From an uncultured Candidatus Woesearchaeota archaeon (GTDB lineage Archaea; Nanobdellota; Nanobdellia; Woesearchaeales; B29-G15): 35,215 nt of DNA. The notes under the pieces are model-generated. The model searched no databases, was not told where the DNA came from, and saw nothing but the letters and a program-made list of their open reading frames with translations. Each line of letters opens with the position of its first letter. Position 1 is the first letter of the stretch. Below are positions 8,333 to 16,909 of the stretch, one piece after another. The stretch is taken from assembly GCA_903915225.1 (NCBI GenBank), contig CAIWSB010000027.1:1-35215 (forward strand), given 5' to 3'. The position numbers and the translations under genes are program-made.

Positions 8333-10976
8333 TCTGGCCCTCCGATTGGCTATCAATCTCCCTCAGTTTCTTATAAACTTTTCCTTTATCCTCGAGGGAA
8401 AGCCGGAGATAAACCTGGTACAACTCTTCCCTTAAAATCATGGCTGATTTGGAGCCTGCTTTCTTGAGTTCAGAATATGCCCCTAGCATTACCTCGAAAA
8501 GCCCCATTAGCCCCATGCCTGAAGCCAAGAACATCTCAATGAAAGTTTCTCTCACAGCTTCTTTTGATGAGGTCGCAAGCCCTTTGAAAGTTGAGCCTGA
8601 ACCCTTGACCACGATGTCGTTGTGCAACTTAATTAGGCTGGCATTGGTCTCGCTGCTCAGGAATTCATTATATGATATAATAAGGGGAAGCCTCTCGTCA
8701 GGGTAGTCCCCAAACAAGAACATGAAGAAGTTCTCCATGATATCCTTCAAATCAGCCATGGAGCTGATTTCCCCAAAGCTCGCCTGAATTTCAGTATATG
8801 GCCCTATCTCTGCATCAAAGAGTGAAGTCTTTGCGCGTGGGCGGTGGACGCGGGCCATGGCTTTTAAAATATACCCGAAGAGCGAGATAATTTTTGAGCG
8901 GAGCAGAATCGCAAAGGCTATTGCCAACGCTAGTGATATCAGGAATATAGACCACAAAGCCCTAGATATTGTGGGTTTCTCCAATGATAGGTTTTTCTCA
9001 CAGGGTTTACACTGGCTCCCGCCACAATCCACGCCTTCCTCGTACCCATTCTTAATCATGTCAGAGCATGTGGGGCATGCTGAACAAGGCCCGCCACAAT
9101 CTATTTGTGTTTCACCCTGGTTGAGTATACCATCAAAACAGGAGGGGCATGGCAAGCAAGGTCCGCCACAGTCTACACCTTTTTCCGCTTGGTTCTTTAT
9201 CCCGTCTGAGCATGTGGGGCACGGTAGGCAATTACCGCCGCAATCAACGCCAGTCTCATTTCCGTTTTTAAAATGGTCGAAACATGTAGGGATATAAGTA
9301 CAGTTCATCACCATATCTGGGGCCCACATTGATACATTGCACAGGTTCAAGTCATCACAATCCCTTGTCTTTATGCCTGTGGGTTTACATTCGGTCCAAT
9401 TGCCGCACACCCAGTCCGGAACACACATGTTTAGATTTGGTGATGGGCTCGGCTCTTGCTTAGTCTCCTTGGGCTCGGGAATTTGGACAACCCGCAAATA
9501 CACAAGGTTGCTCTGTGCTGTGGCATTCCAAACATCCTGGGCCTTGAATGTCACAGTCCTGTTGCCCCACCAATCAGTGTCGGGTGTGAAAGTAACCTGG
9601 TGGGTTGTTTTGTTGATTTCAACAAGTATATTCGAAACTGGTGTAGCGGAATAATTCATAGGATCAAGGTCATAGTCGGTAAAATAATCATCCAAGTCAA
9701 CATACACAATAGGAGTGTTGGCAGGCCATGTTTCGTTTGGTAATTCAGTTGTCAGCACAGGGGGCTGGTTCATTATCTCAAAGTTATCAAATATCCACCC
9801 CACTGTTCCCATAGACATGACTGAGGCATTACACCACACGCCCCATTCGTGGTTGCGATTTGGAGTGTTTGGATGGGGAAAGCTCCTCTTGTATGTGAAG
9901 AGGTTAGAGCTTGAGTTGTAGCTCATGCGGTAATATTGCTCATTCTCATAATCGAGCCTAAAACGGATAAGGCAGTAAACATTGGGGTCATAGACAGACT
10001 CGTTGGTTTCGCTGTTGGTTAGGTTGGCATAGAAATGCACAGGCTGGTTTGTGTAATATTTCACTGCGCCCCCAGTATCATCATAGATACTGAGCTCTAC
10101 CCATGCGTTCTCATGCAAGGTATATTTTCCTGCCCCGCTTATTTTCAGCCTGAACTTGTATGTTCCGTTTATTGAAGGGAGGGGCTCGCATTGGGCCAAC
10201 GAGCAGGGCGCACCTCCTCTGTAAACTCTTGGATTATAGTAGCTCACATTGAAGAACGTAACATTCGGCTGGATTTGGAATAGCTGATTTGCCACGCACG
10301 GGACTGTACCTATCTCAAAAGAATACTGATCAAATAAAAAATAAGAATTAAGGTTTGCATTGTCCAAGTTTATGGAAGCATTCCCAAATTCAATCATCCC
10401 CTTATGTGGGATCCCTATTGTGACATTCTGAAGCCGCACCCATGATGTGTAATTTGAAAAGTTAGTGGTGAGGTTGTTGTGGAAATTTGTCCAGATTGGC
10501 CGTTGTTCATAATTGTTGATTGTGAAATAACCAGATGTCCTATCAGCACTCTTAAAGCATGAGGAGTAGTTTCCCCTGCTAAAAATCTGATAGGCACAAT
10601 TTTTGTCCTCAAATTTAGAGGAATTGAATATGAGGTTAAAATATCCATCCACCCCATCCAAAACCCTACCAAGTGGATAGGCGTGTCCAGCGCTATAGAG
10701 CAGGTAATCAACTGATGAGAGAGATTCTGGGTCGCTTTGCTCCTTACCCCTTATGGTGTAGTAACCTGAGATTATATTCCCCTCTTTGGGATATTCAATA
10801 ATGAAATCTGGCTGATACCGCTGGACACAAAGGGATACTTGACCCGCATCCTGGGATGCGCGGCCCGTGGTTCCAATCCCATGGGTTGTCACCCAAGTTG
10901 ACCAAATTGAGAAGACGATGAACATAATTGTCAGCAGGGCAAGCAAATTGTTGCCACTATATTTGTCTCTTCCCAT
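8316..10976 (-). CDS. Large surface protein with Cys-rich repeats, TM and cytoplasmic C-terminal domain
   Basis: N-terminal TM, Ig-like segment (ITFTPDTDWWGNRTVTFKAQD-like), four CxDxxxNxxExxVDCGGxCxxCP repeats, TM ALWSIFLISLALAIAFAILL and charged helical tail. Confidence 0.85.
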   Translation of the reverse strand: MGRDKYSGNNLLALLTIMFIVFSIWSTWVTTHGIGTTGRASQDAGQVSLCVQRYQPDFIIEYPKEGNIISGYYTIRGKEQSDPESLSSVDYLLYSAGHAYPLGRVLDGVDGYFNLIFNSSKFEDKNCAYQIFSRGNYSSCFKSADRTSGYFTINNYEQRPIWTNFHNNLTTNFSNYTSWVRLQNVTIGIPHKGMIEFGNASINLDNANLNSYFLFDQYSFEIGTVPCVANQLFQIQPNVTFFNVSYYNPRVYRGGAPCSLAQCEPLPSINGTYKFRLKISGAGKYTLHENAWVELSIYDDTGGAVKYYTNQPVHFYANLTNSETNESVYDPNVYCLIRFRLDYENEQYYRMSYNSSSNLFTYKRSFPHPNTPNRNHEWGVWCNASVMSMGTVGWIFDNFEIMNQPPVLTTELPNETWPANTPIVYVDLDDYFTDYDLDPMNYSATPVSNILVEINKTTHQVTFTPDTDWWGNRTVTFKAQDVWNATAQSNLVYLRVVQIPEPKETKQEPSPSPNLNMCVPDWVCGNWTECKPTGIKTRDCDDLNLCNVSMWAPDMVMNCTYIPTCFDHFKNGNETGVDCGGNCLPCPTCSDGIKNQAEKGVDCGGPCLPCPSCFDGILNQGETQIDCGGPCSACPTCSDMIKNGYEEGVDCGGSQCKPCEKNLSLEKPTISRALWSIFLISLALAIAFAILLRSKIISLFGYILKAMARVHRPRAKTSLFDAEIGPYTEIQASFGEISSMADLKDIMENFFMFLFGDYPDERLPLIISYNEFLSSETNASLIKLHNDIVVKGSGSTFKGLATSSKEAVRETFIEMFLASGMGLMGLFEVMLGAYSELKKAGSKSAMILREELYQVYLRLSLEDKGKVYKKLREIDSQSEGQNAAKQ
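9000..9291 (-). repeat. Four tandem Cys-rich repeats inside the 8316-10976 CDS
   Basis: CFDHFKNGNETGVDCGGNCLPCP / TCSDGIKNQAEKGVDCGGPCLPCP / SCFDGILNQGETQIDCGGPCSACP / TCSDMIKNGYEEGVDCGGSQCKPC. Confidence 0.9.
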
Positions 10977-11012
10977 TTTTTTAGGTTTTAGAAGCGACTT
11001 AATATAAATACT

Positions 11013-12185
11013 TTACCAAATATCATACATGCCCTGGGCAGATATGCTCCTGTCAACTGACGTTGTATCTGTGCATGAGATTTTATAGAAGAACCTCCCC
11101 CGCTGGCTGAATGCCTTATCTGCAAGGTATAACTTATTTCCAGAATTGTAGGCCATTGTTTGCTCCTGCCCATCCGAGTATATCAGCTTACACACAACGG
11201 CTTTTCCCTGCAGGGGTTTACCTGTGGACACAAGAGTGTAGTTTGCTGAAAAAGTCACCTTATCTCCCACTTTAAAAGGCTTTAAATCCAGGGTTGGATT
11301 TGATATCTCGAGTTTGGTTTTAAGCCCTTCAGCCACCTGAATCCTGCCAAATTTATAAACGTCCACAGTGAGCATCTGGTTTGAGTAATCTCGGATAATG
11401 CAATATTGACCGCAGTCAGCCCCGTCAAGCGAAAGCTTGGGTTTTCTGAAAGTAACCCCCTCAAATTGCAGAGTGAATTTCTTGGCCCTGTTCTTGGCAC
11501 AGGGGAAGCCACTCTCTAAGATAAGGAAGTTGTTTTTCGAGAGTTGCGCCACGCTTACCAACTTCAACCCTGAAAGTACCTCACCTACCGGCAGCATCAG
11601 GCTACCAATTCCCGTCTTGTAAAGCAAGATATCCGAAGGGTATGGCCAGTTGGCCTTAGTAAGGTCTGTGGATATACCATTTTTGAAAATTCCCATAACT
11701 GCGGGTGCTGGAGGGTTAAGTATTGAGAAATAACCTGTTGAGACTTGCGAGTTTTTTGAATAATTTATAGTGGAAACCCTAAGGATCATGCGATATGAGC
11801 ATGTTCCCACCGGATATTTAGAGGCATTAAAAGCGAAGGAATAGACTCCAGAGCCGGTTACTGCACTCTTAAACATTGGTATGTTTGTGTTTGATGGGCT
11901 TGAAAGAAACACCTCAACAACTGAATCCACTGGATTGTTTGTTGTTACATTGAGAAGAATCTCAGACTTGCCTGTGAAGACCGAGCCGGTGATTGGTGTT
12001 ATGAACCCAACTTTTGTGAACGTGCTATTCGCGGCGGCAACTGTGGTTTCCTCTATGGGATAAAGGAAGGCGCCAAGCATTCTCCATGGCCCTGGGACAA
12101 ATAAGAAGGACCCCAAAAAAACTAAGGAGATAAAGAGAGAGGCAACAAGAATTAATAACCTCTTATTACCACGCCTTCGAGCCAT
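11013..12185 (-). CDS. Secreted/membrane-anchored protein of unknown function
   Basis: N-terminal TM RLLILVASLFISLVFLGSFLF; extracellular-type sequence with sequons and paired Cys. Confidence 0.75.
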   Translation of the reverse strand: MARRRGNKRLLILVASLFISLVFLGSFLFVPGPWRMLGAFLYPIEETTVAAANSTFTKVGFITPITGSVFTGKSEILLNVTTNNPVDSVVEVFLSSPSNTNIPMFKSAVTGSGVYSFAFNASKYPVGTCSYRMILRVSTINYSKNSQVSTGYFSILNPPAPAVMGIFKNGISTDLTKANWPYPSDILLYKTGIGSLMLPVGEVLSGLKLVSVAQLSKNNFLILESGFPCAKNRAKKFTLQFEGVTFRKPKLSLDGADCGQYCIIRDYSNQMLTVDVYKFGRIQVAEGLKTKLEISNPTLDLKPFKVGDKVTFSANYTLVSTGKPLQGKAVVCKLIYSDGQEQTMAYNSGNKLYLADKAFSQRGRFFYKISCTDTTSVDRSISAQGMYDIW

Positions 12186-12222
12186 AATTTATCCAAATCC
12201 TCAGGAAGTATAAAAATTTTCC

Positions 12223-12636
12223 TTACGCCCTTCTTACCACCACTCTCAAAGTGCCAATGTAGTTGCGCAGCGGGGTCCCTTCTGGAGGGTTGAAATAAAG
12301 CTTAATCTCCCTTGATTCCAACGAGCTTAGGGTAATTTCAGGCATTTCCGGGCGAACCAATGGAGCAATGTCCCCCTCGCTCTGCATAACAACACGCACT
12401 GGGAAGGATTCGTTGTTCTTCATTCTCATTTGTCTCCAAGAGGTTCCACCTGGCTTAACCTCGCCAAAGAATATGATTGTACCATTAAACCCCAAACCAG
12501 AGGTGTTGCCAACCTTACCCATCATTGTATAGGTTTTCACAGCAATTATCTGCGAATGAGAGAAGATAACAACAGTTGCCCCTGTTGCCAGGACCAGAAC
12601 TATGCTCAAAAGTAATACCAGAGTTAAGGGTTTCAT
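12223..12636 (-). CDS. Small secreted/membrane protein with beta-sandwich-like segment
   Basis: N-terminal signal/TM LTLVLLLSIVLVLATGATVVIF; LSSLESREIKLYFNPPEGTPLRNYIGTLRVVVRR resembles an Ig-like strand pattern; overlaps the upstream gene by 4 bp. Confidence 0.7.
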   Translation of the reverse strand: MKPLTLVLLLSIVLVLATGATVVIFSHSQIIAVKTYTMMGKVGNTSGLGFNGTIIFFGEVKPGGTSWRQMRMKNNESFPVRVVMQSEGDIAPLVRPEMPEITLSSLESREIKLYFNPPEGTPLRNYIGTLRVVVRRA

Positions 12637-13772
12637 TTTTTAAGCTTTGGCAGCACCAATACCAATACTACTATTAAGGCAAACACTGCCAGCAGCGAGA
12701 CCGTGACTGAAATAATCAATAGTATGGTTACTGTGCTCATGTTTGAGGGCTTCTCCTCAATTGGGGCATTGGGCGATGCTATCAACTTAATCCTTTTTAT
12801 GAAGTCCTTGGAGCCATCCCCATAATCGATGTTCAGCCTCAGGTCATGTTCACCTGCCTGGAATCCAGTTGTATCAACAAAGAAATCCAGCTTGAACTTT
12901 CCAAATCCCCCAGAAGTAAGTGAGGGTGAAGTGCCAACCAGCTTCCCATCAATGAACACCTTTGCAAACAATGGACGTGATGCCCTCCAGTTAACCTCAA
13001 CCTCGACAGGGAACTTAGAAACCTGTTCTATGAAAAGCTCCTTTGGGTAAGACAGCAGCCTCACATCCACATTTCCAATTTTAAAGTTTCTTTCACTGGA
13101 AGCGGTGCTGCCATGGTAAAACAAATTAACTATAGCTTTATGGTCTCCCGGGGGTATTGATCTTGTGTCGAACTCCACAAACTCACTCCTTGTTGCCCCA
13201 ACAGCCAAGCTTGCAAGTGTTCTTTTTGTTGAAAAAACAGTCTCATTAATGTCATTCAGCACATTGAAATCCATCTTGAGGTCTGTTATATCATTCTTCC
13301 CGTAGTTTACCATTACTATCTCTGCACGGGCTGTTTCGTTCTGCTCAATGTTAGCTATGTTAATCCCAGCCTCAAGATAATAGCCTGGATAGGGCACATG
13401 GATATAAACAGGCTCAAATATTCCTGCCACAGCACCGACTCCCCCCTGGCTGCCTCCTGTCTCAACTGCACCAACATTAAGGTCCCATTTTCCCGGTGGT
13501 GAGAGCTGTTCTGGAAGTTTAAGAGTAACCTCAATTGTGCGCTTTCCGCCGCCAGGGTCTGGGTCTATAATTGTGGCATATTTGACCAATGAACCTGTGA
13601 GCTTAATGTCAAAATTGGGTGCACCCCAGAAAGTGTAATTTGAGGCGTATATCAGGTTTGGCTCGAAATCCAGGTGGACTATTTTGCTAAAAGTGTAAAT
13701 AGAATAGGCTGGAAATGGGACAAAAAATAAAAGGAGTATTAAAAAAAAAAAGCCCTTTTGCCAGCAGGACAT
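12633..13772 (-). CDS. Membrane-anchored extracellular protein with CARDB/Ig-like repeats
   Basis: Signal peptide and C-terminal TM (TVTILLIISVTVSLLAVFALIVVLVLVLP); segment ARAEIVMVNYGKNDITDLKMDFNVLND..PPGDHKAIVNLFYHG. Confidence 0.75.
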   Translation of the reverse strand: MSCWQKGFFFLILLLFFVPFPAYSIYTFSKIVHLDFEPNLIYASNYTFWGAPNFDIKLTGSLVKYATIIDPDPGGGKRTIEVTLKLPEQLSPPGKWDLNVGAVETGGSQGGVGAVAGIFEPVYIHVPYPGYYLEAGINIANIEQNETARAEIVMVNYGKNDITDLKMDFNVLNDINETVFSTKRTLASLAVGATRSEFVEFDTRSIPPGDHKAIVNLFYHGSTASSERNFKIGNVDVRLLSYPKELFIEQVSKFPVEVEVNWRASRPLFAKVFIDGKLVGTSPSLTSGGFGKFKLDFFVDTTGFQAGEHDLRLNIDYGDGSKDFIKRIKLIASPNAPIEEKPSNMSTVTILLIISVTVSLLAVFALIVVLVLVLPKLKK

Positions 13773-13776
13773 TTTT

Positions 13777-14517
13777 TTAGCACATGAGACTGCTAGCGCC
13801 TAGATCCGTAGCGCTTGCTGTCCATTTAATTTTGTGATAAGATTTGTAATAGCTGCTTAACAGATCATATGGAACCCTAACTTTTGCTCCAATGGCCAGT
13901 GAGTCTTTGGTATCCGTGCTGTTGAGACACTTACAGAATAATGTGCTACCTGTTGAAATGTTTGCAAATGTTAAAACCATTCCCAGTGTGCTATTACATG
14001 AATTAGCCTCATTATCTACACCCACCCACTGGACGCTTCTGATCCCTTGGGATGCGACAATGGGGAAGAATTGCGCGATGGACTCGTTTGAAGCCATCTG
14101 AATCTTAACATAGGTGTTGCCAACATTTACCAGCTCCAATGGGGTCTCTGCACCAGCACCAAATCCAGGCCAATCTTCTCCTAAGCAATTTCCCGCTTTG
14201 TCATATCTCTCGGGCGCGCCAGTTGTTCCGTTAACCCACATCGTGCAGTTACCTGTGTTTTTCGCTCCCCCTTTACCATATGCAGAGGAGTTTACAAAAC
14301 CTGTTCCAAAATCGATAACCTTATCACCTGCGAACTCTATTCCTGCAATTGTTGTGACGTTCAGCATCACCCGCCCGTAATCTGATGTGGCAAAACCTGT
14401 CAGGGGTGCAAATGATATTGTCCTCATCTTCTGGAGGCTTATGAATGTTCCTCCAAGGCTAACAACAATTGCGACAATTAATAATCCAGCTAAGACACGA
14501 TTTGAAATTTCAACCAT
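13777..14517 (-). CDS. Secreted/pilin-like protein of unknown function
   Basis: N-terminal hydrophobic segment RVLAGLLIVAIVVSLGGTFISLQKM then LTGFATSDYGRVMLNVTTIAGIEF; Cys pairs and sequons. Confidence 0.7.
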   Translation of the reverse strand: MVEISNRVLAGLLIVAIVVSLGGTFISLQKMRTISFAPLTGFATSDYGRVMLNVTTIAGIEFAGDKVIDFGTGFVNSSAYGKGGAKNTGNCTMWVNGTTGAPERYDKAGNCLGEDWPGFGAGAETPLELVNVGNTYVKIQMASNESIAQFFPIVASQGIRSVQWVGVDNEANSCNSTLGMVLTFANISTGSTLFCKCLNSTDTKDSLAIGAKVRVPYDLLSSYYKSYHKIKWTASATDLGASSLMC

Positions 14518-14518
14518 T

Positions 14519-14773
14519 TTATTCTCCTCCCGGTGGTTCCATAACTACTAACGATACAATCCCTGAATCTTGAGGCTGGGGCCTAGGCAATGCCAGCGCA
14601 TTAGGGTCAAGAACCTTTAGGCTCACCTTTGCGTTGTCATCCCCATTCATGATTACTACCTGCCTTGCTTGTACACTATTCATCTTGTCAAGCACAGTCC
14701 AGGCTCCCAGAACTGAAATAAGTACAGTGATAAATAGAAGAACCAAGATAATACTTTTCGGGATGTCATCCAT
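14519..14773 (-). CDS. Small pilin-like membrane protein
   Basis: 84 aa with N-terminal TM SIILVLLFITVLISVLGAWTVL; ends 1 bp from the next gene in the same direction. Confidence 0.6.
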   Translation of the reverse strand: MDDIPKSIILVLLFITVLISVLGAWTVLDKMNSVQARQVVIMNGDDNAKVSLKVLDPNALALPRPQPQDSGIVSLVVMEPPGGE

Positions 14774-14851
14774 CTTTTTTTACACCATTAGCAAATAGGT
14801 ATACATCTCTTTTTTTATTTTAAGGACGTAACTAGTATATATATTTTACGC

Positions 14852-15091
14852 CTAAATGAACTGGCGCAGTATATAGAAGATTAGAAAAAAAAGTGCCCCA
14901 AAGAGGACTAAAACCAGGAAGATTGAAAATATCGTAACAAAAAGTTTGGTCTGCTGCTTGAGGCCTTTTATCTGAACCAGATAACCCTCCCTTTGCTTGG
15001 AATAGTACTCAACATCAATTTCCTTGTTGATAAAAGAATCGCATAGCTTTACCTTTTCCTCAAGCTCAGCCAGCGCCCCTTTTCCTAACAT
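14852..15091 (-). CDS. Small coiled-coil protein with C-terminal TM
   Basis: MLGKGALAELEEKVKLCDSFINKEIDVEYYSKQ... ending in TKLFVTIFSIFLVLVLFGALFFLIFYIL; AAAGGACC before ATG at 15091 favours this start over 15166. Confidence 0.65.
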   Translation of the reverse strand: MLGKGALAELEEKVKLCDSFINKEIDVEYYSKQREGYLVQIKGLKQQTKLFVTIFSIFLVLVLFGALFFLIFYILRQFI

Positions 15092-15112
15092 TGGTCCTTT
15101 TTGATATATATT

Positions 15113-15252
15113 TAGTATAAATAGATTACGATTGTGTGAATCGGGACCCTTACAAGGGTGATTCACCGTGAGCCGAGCTCACCATAAGTGAATCGGAGCC
15201 ATCGCAAAGATAGTCCAGACCCAAAAGTCATACCTCCATGGGCTGAAAAACA
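15113..15252 (+). ncRNA. Candidate structured ncRNA or 5' leader between promoter-like elements upstream of uS7
   Basis: TATA-like TAGTATAAATAG at about 15113-15124; hairpin GTGAATC(15136-15142)/GATTCAC(15160-15166) with inner ACCCT/AGGGT; hairpin GTGAGC-CGA-GCTCAC 15168-15182; AGCC(15197-15200)/GGCT(15241-15244). Confidence 0.35.
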
Positions 15253-15289
15253 ATAAACTTTAAAAACAACCTTAAAGTTCTTTTGGGGA

Positions 15290-15889
15290 ATGGCTGAAGT
15301 AAAAGTATTCAATAGATGGCCCACAACCGGGATTAAGGTGGATGACGACGGGCTAAAGGCATACATTTCCCTCGAACCAACCATTGTACCCAGGACAGGG
15401 GCTAAGTACGCAGGACAGAAGTTTGGCAAATCACAGGTGTTCATTGTCGAGAGACTCATAAATCGGCTAATGGTTCCAGGGCACAGGGCCAAGAAGCACA
15501 AGCTCACTTCTGGGTACTGTACAGGCAAGGCCCTCACTGCATATAACATAGTTGAGAAATGCTTTGAGATTATCGAAAAGAAAACCGGAAAGAACCCGGT
15601 TGCCGTGCTGGTCAAAGGCATAGAGAATGCCGCCACCAGGGAAGAGATTGTTACTATAGAATATGGTGGTGCACGCTACCCAAAAGCAGTTGAGTGTTCT
15701 CCCACAAGGCGTGTTGACCTGGTGCTGAGGTTTTTCATCCAGGGTGCATACGACAAGTGCTTCGGCAGCAAGATACCGGCCCACGAGGCCCTCGCAGAGG
15801 AGATAATCGCAGCCTTTGATAACAACCCGAAGGGGATGGCTGTCTCCAAGAAGCGAGAAGTAGAGAGGCAGGCAGACGCCTCAAGGTAA
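15290..15889 (+). CDS. rps7: Ribosomal protein uS7 (archaeal type)
   Basis: FIVERLINRLMVPGHRAKKHKLTSGYCTGKALTAYNIVEKCFEIIEKKTGKNPVAVLVKGIENAATREE and Arg/Lys-rich C terminus match archaeal S7; TTTAAA about 28 nt upstream. Confidence 0.93.
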   Translation: MAEVKVFNRWPTTGIKVDDDGLKAYISLEPTIVPRTGAKYAGQKFGKSQVFIVERLINRLMVPGHRAKKHKLTSGYCTGKALTAYNIVEKCFEIIEKKTGKNPVAVLVKGIENAATREEIVTIEYGGARYPKAVECSPTRRVDLVLRFFIQGAYDKCFGSKIPAHEALAEEIIAAFDNNPKGMAVSKKREVERQADASR

Positions 15890-15934
15890 AAATTCTCCAA
15901 AAGGCTTTTATTGTTGCATTTTCTTGCACCTAGC

Positions 15935-16588
15935 ATGAAGATTGAATTTATAGAGTGCAGATGGCAGGGAAAAGCCTTGCTTAGCGAGGCTCAGATAAAA
16001 TTATTGCCCAAGAAAGTGGGGCTCTGCGCAACTGTCCAGTATCTGGGACTCCTCAAGGACATAAGGAAGCAAATTGAGAAGTCAAAGAGGCAGGTTATTC
16101 TCCTTGATTCAAACAACACAAATACTCTCGGCCAAATACTTGGCTGCTCAAGCTTCAGGCTCCAGGGTTTTGAAGATATCCTTTTCATAGGGGATGGCAT
16201 GTTTCATCCCATCAACCTTAAGGTGAGGTTTGGACAGAGAGTTTTGGCATTTAACCCGCTCTCGAAAAAGATGCATGAGGTTACCGAAGCAGAGGTTGGC
16301 AGGTTAAGAGGCAGGATAAATGCCATGCGTGCTAAATTCTATTCCTCAAAATGCATTGGGGTTTTGCTCAGCACAAAGCCAGGGCAGCTTTGGAACGGCT
16401 TTGACAGTCTGGAGCAAAAATACCCCGAGAAGCGTTTTTACTACTTTGCTTTCGACGAGGTGAATCTTGGACAGCTGGAAAATTTCAGGTTTGTTGATGT
16501 GTTTGTCAATACAGCCTGCCCCCGACTTGGTATGGAGGATTCCTTGGAACAAGGAAAGCCAATAATTAATCTGGAGTTTGTGGAGTGA
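15935..16588 (+). CDS. dph2: Dph2-like diphthamide synthase subunit, apparently lacking the N-terminal domain
   Basis: QILGCSSF, FIGDGMFHPINL, GVLLSTKPGQLWNG and VNTACPRLGMED...KPIINLEF match domains 2 and 3 of archaeal Dph2; ATG at 15935. Confidence 0.85.
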   Translation: MKIEFIECRWQGKALLSEAQIKLLPKKVGLCATVQYLGLLKDIRKQIEKSKRQVILLDSNNTNTLGQILGCSSFRLQGFEDILFIGDGMFHPINLKVRFGQRVLAFNPLSKKMHEVTEAEVGRLRGRINAMRAKFYSSKCIGVLLSTKPGQLWNGFDSLEQKYPEKRFYYFAFDEVNLGQLENFRFVDVFVNTACPRLGMEDSLEQGKPIINLEFVE

Positions 16589-16593
16589 CAAAA

Positions 16594-16815
16594 ATGAGAC
16601 GGCTTTACAAGGCAATCATAATCGCAGCCCTGGGGCTGAGTGTGGCTAGCTGCCAGAATATTCGGCTCAGCTGTCTCGAGCAGAAGCTTCAAGCGGCCAA
16701 CCTTATAGCAATCTCCACTAAAATTTCCCCCGTCCAAGGGGACTCAAGGACAATATTTCAGAACTATGTGCACCCAGGGGATTGTCTCGACCTGAACTCA
16801 AGCTACCTCCCCTAG
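16594..16815 (+). CDS. Small putative lipoprotein
   Basis: MRRLYKAIIIAALGLSVASCQN: positively charged N terminus, hydrophobic core, lipobox-like VASC. Confidence 0.45.
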   Translation: MRRLYKAIIIAALGLSVASCQNIRLSCLEQKLQAANLIAISTKISPVQGDSRTIFQNYVHPGDCLDLNSSYLP

Positions 16816-16881
16816 CCGTTCTGAATCCAAAGCTTTAAATATTCTTAAAAATTTCTGTTGAGTTTGAGAGAGAGGAGGAGC

Positions 16882-16905
16882 ATGTGTTTATTAGCTTCTT
16901 CGTGA
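16882..16905 (+). other. Possible 7-codon upstream ORF (MCLLASS) in the leader of the rnp2/psmA operon
   Basis: GAGGAGG at about 16873-16879 immediately before ATG TGT TTA TTA GCT TCT TCG TGA, 4 nt before the rnp2 ATG. Confidence 0.3.
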
Positions 16906-16909
16906 TAAG

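Noticed and set aside
9000-9291. CRISPR-like regular repeats
   Set aside because: Periodicity is at protein level within an open frame (Cys-rich domain); DNA repeats are not identical and there are no spacers. No CRISPR array was seen elsewhere in the window.
15125-15250. Possible tRNA or split-tRNA half in the structured interval
   Set aside because: No T-arm GTTCRANNC pattern or acceptor/anticodon arms could be assembled on either strand.
15125-15250. C/D-box sRNA in the structured interval
   Set aside because: No convincing RTGATGA/CTGA box pairs with correct spacing.
15163-15636. 157-aa minus-strand ORF antisense to uS7 and the candidate ncRNA
   Set aside because: uS7 on the plus strand is unmistakable; the antisense translation shows no recognisable family and is a by-product of codon usage.
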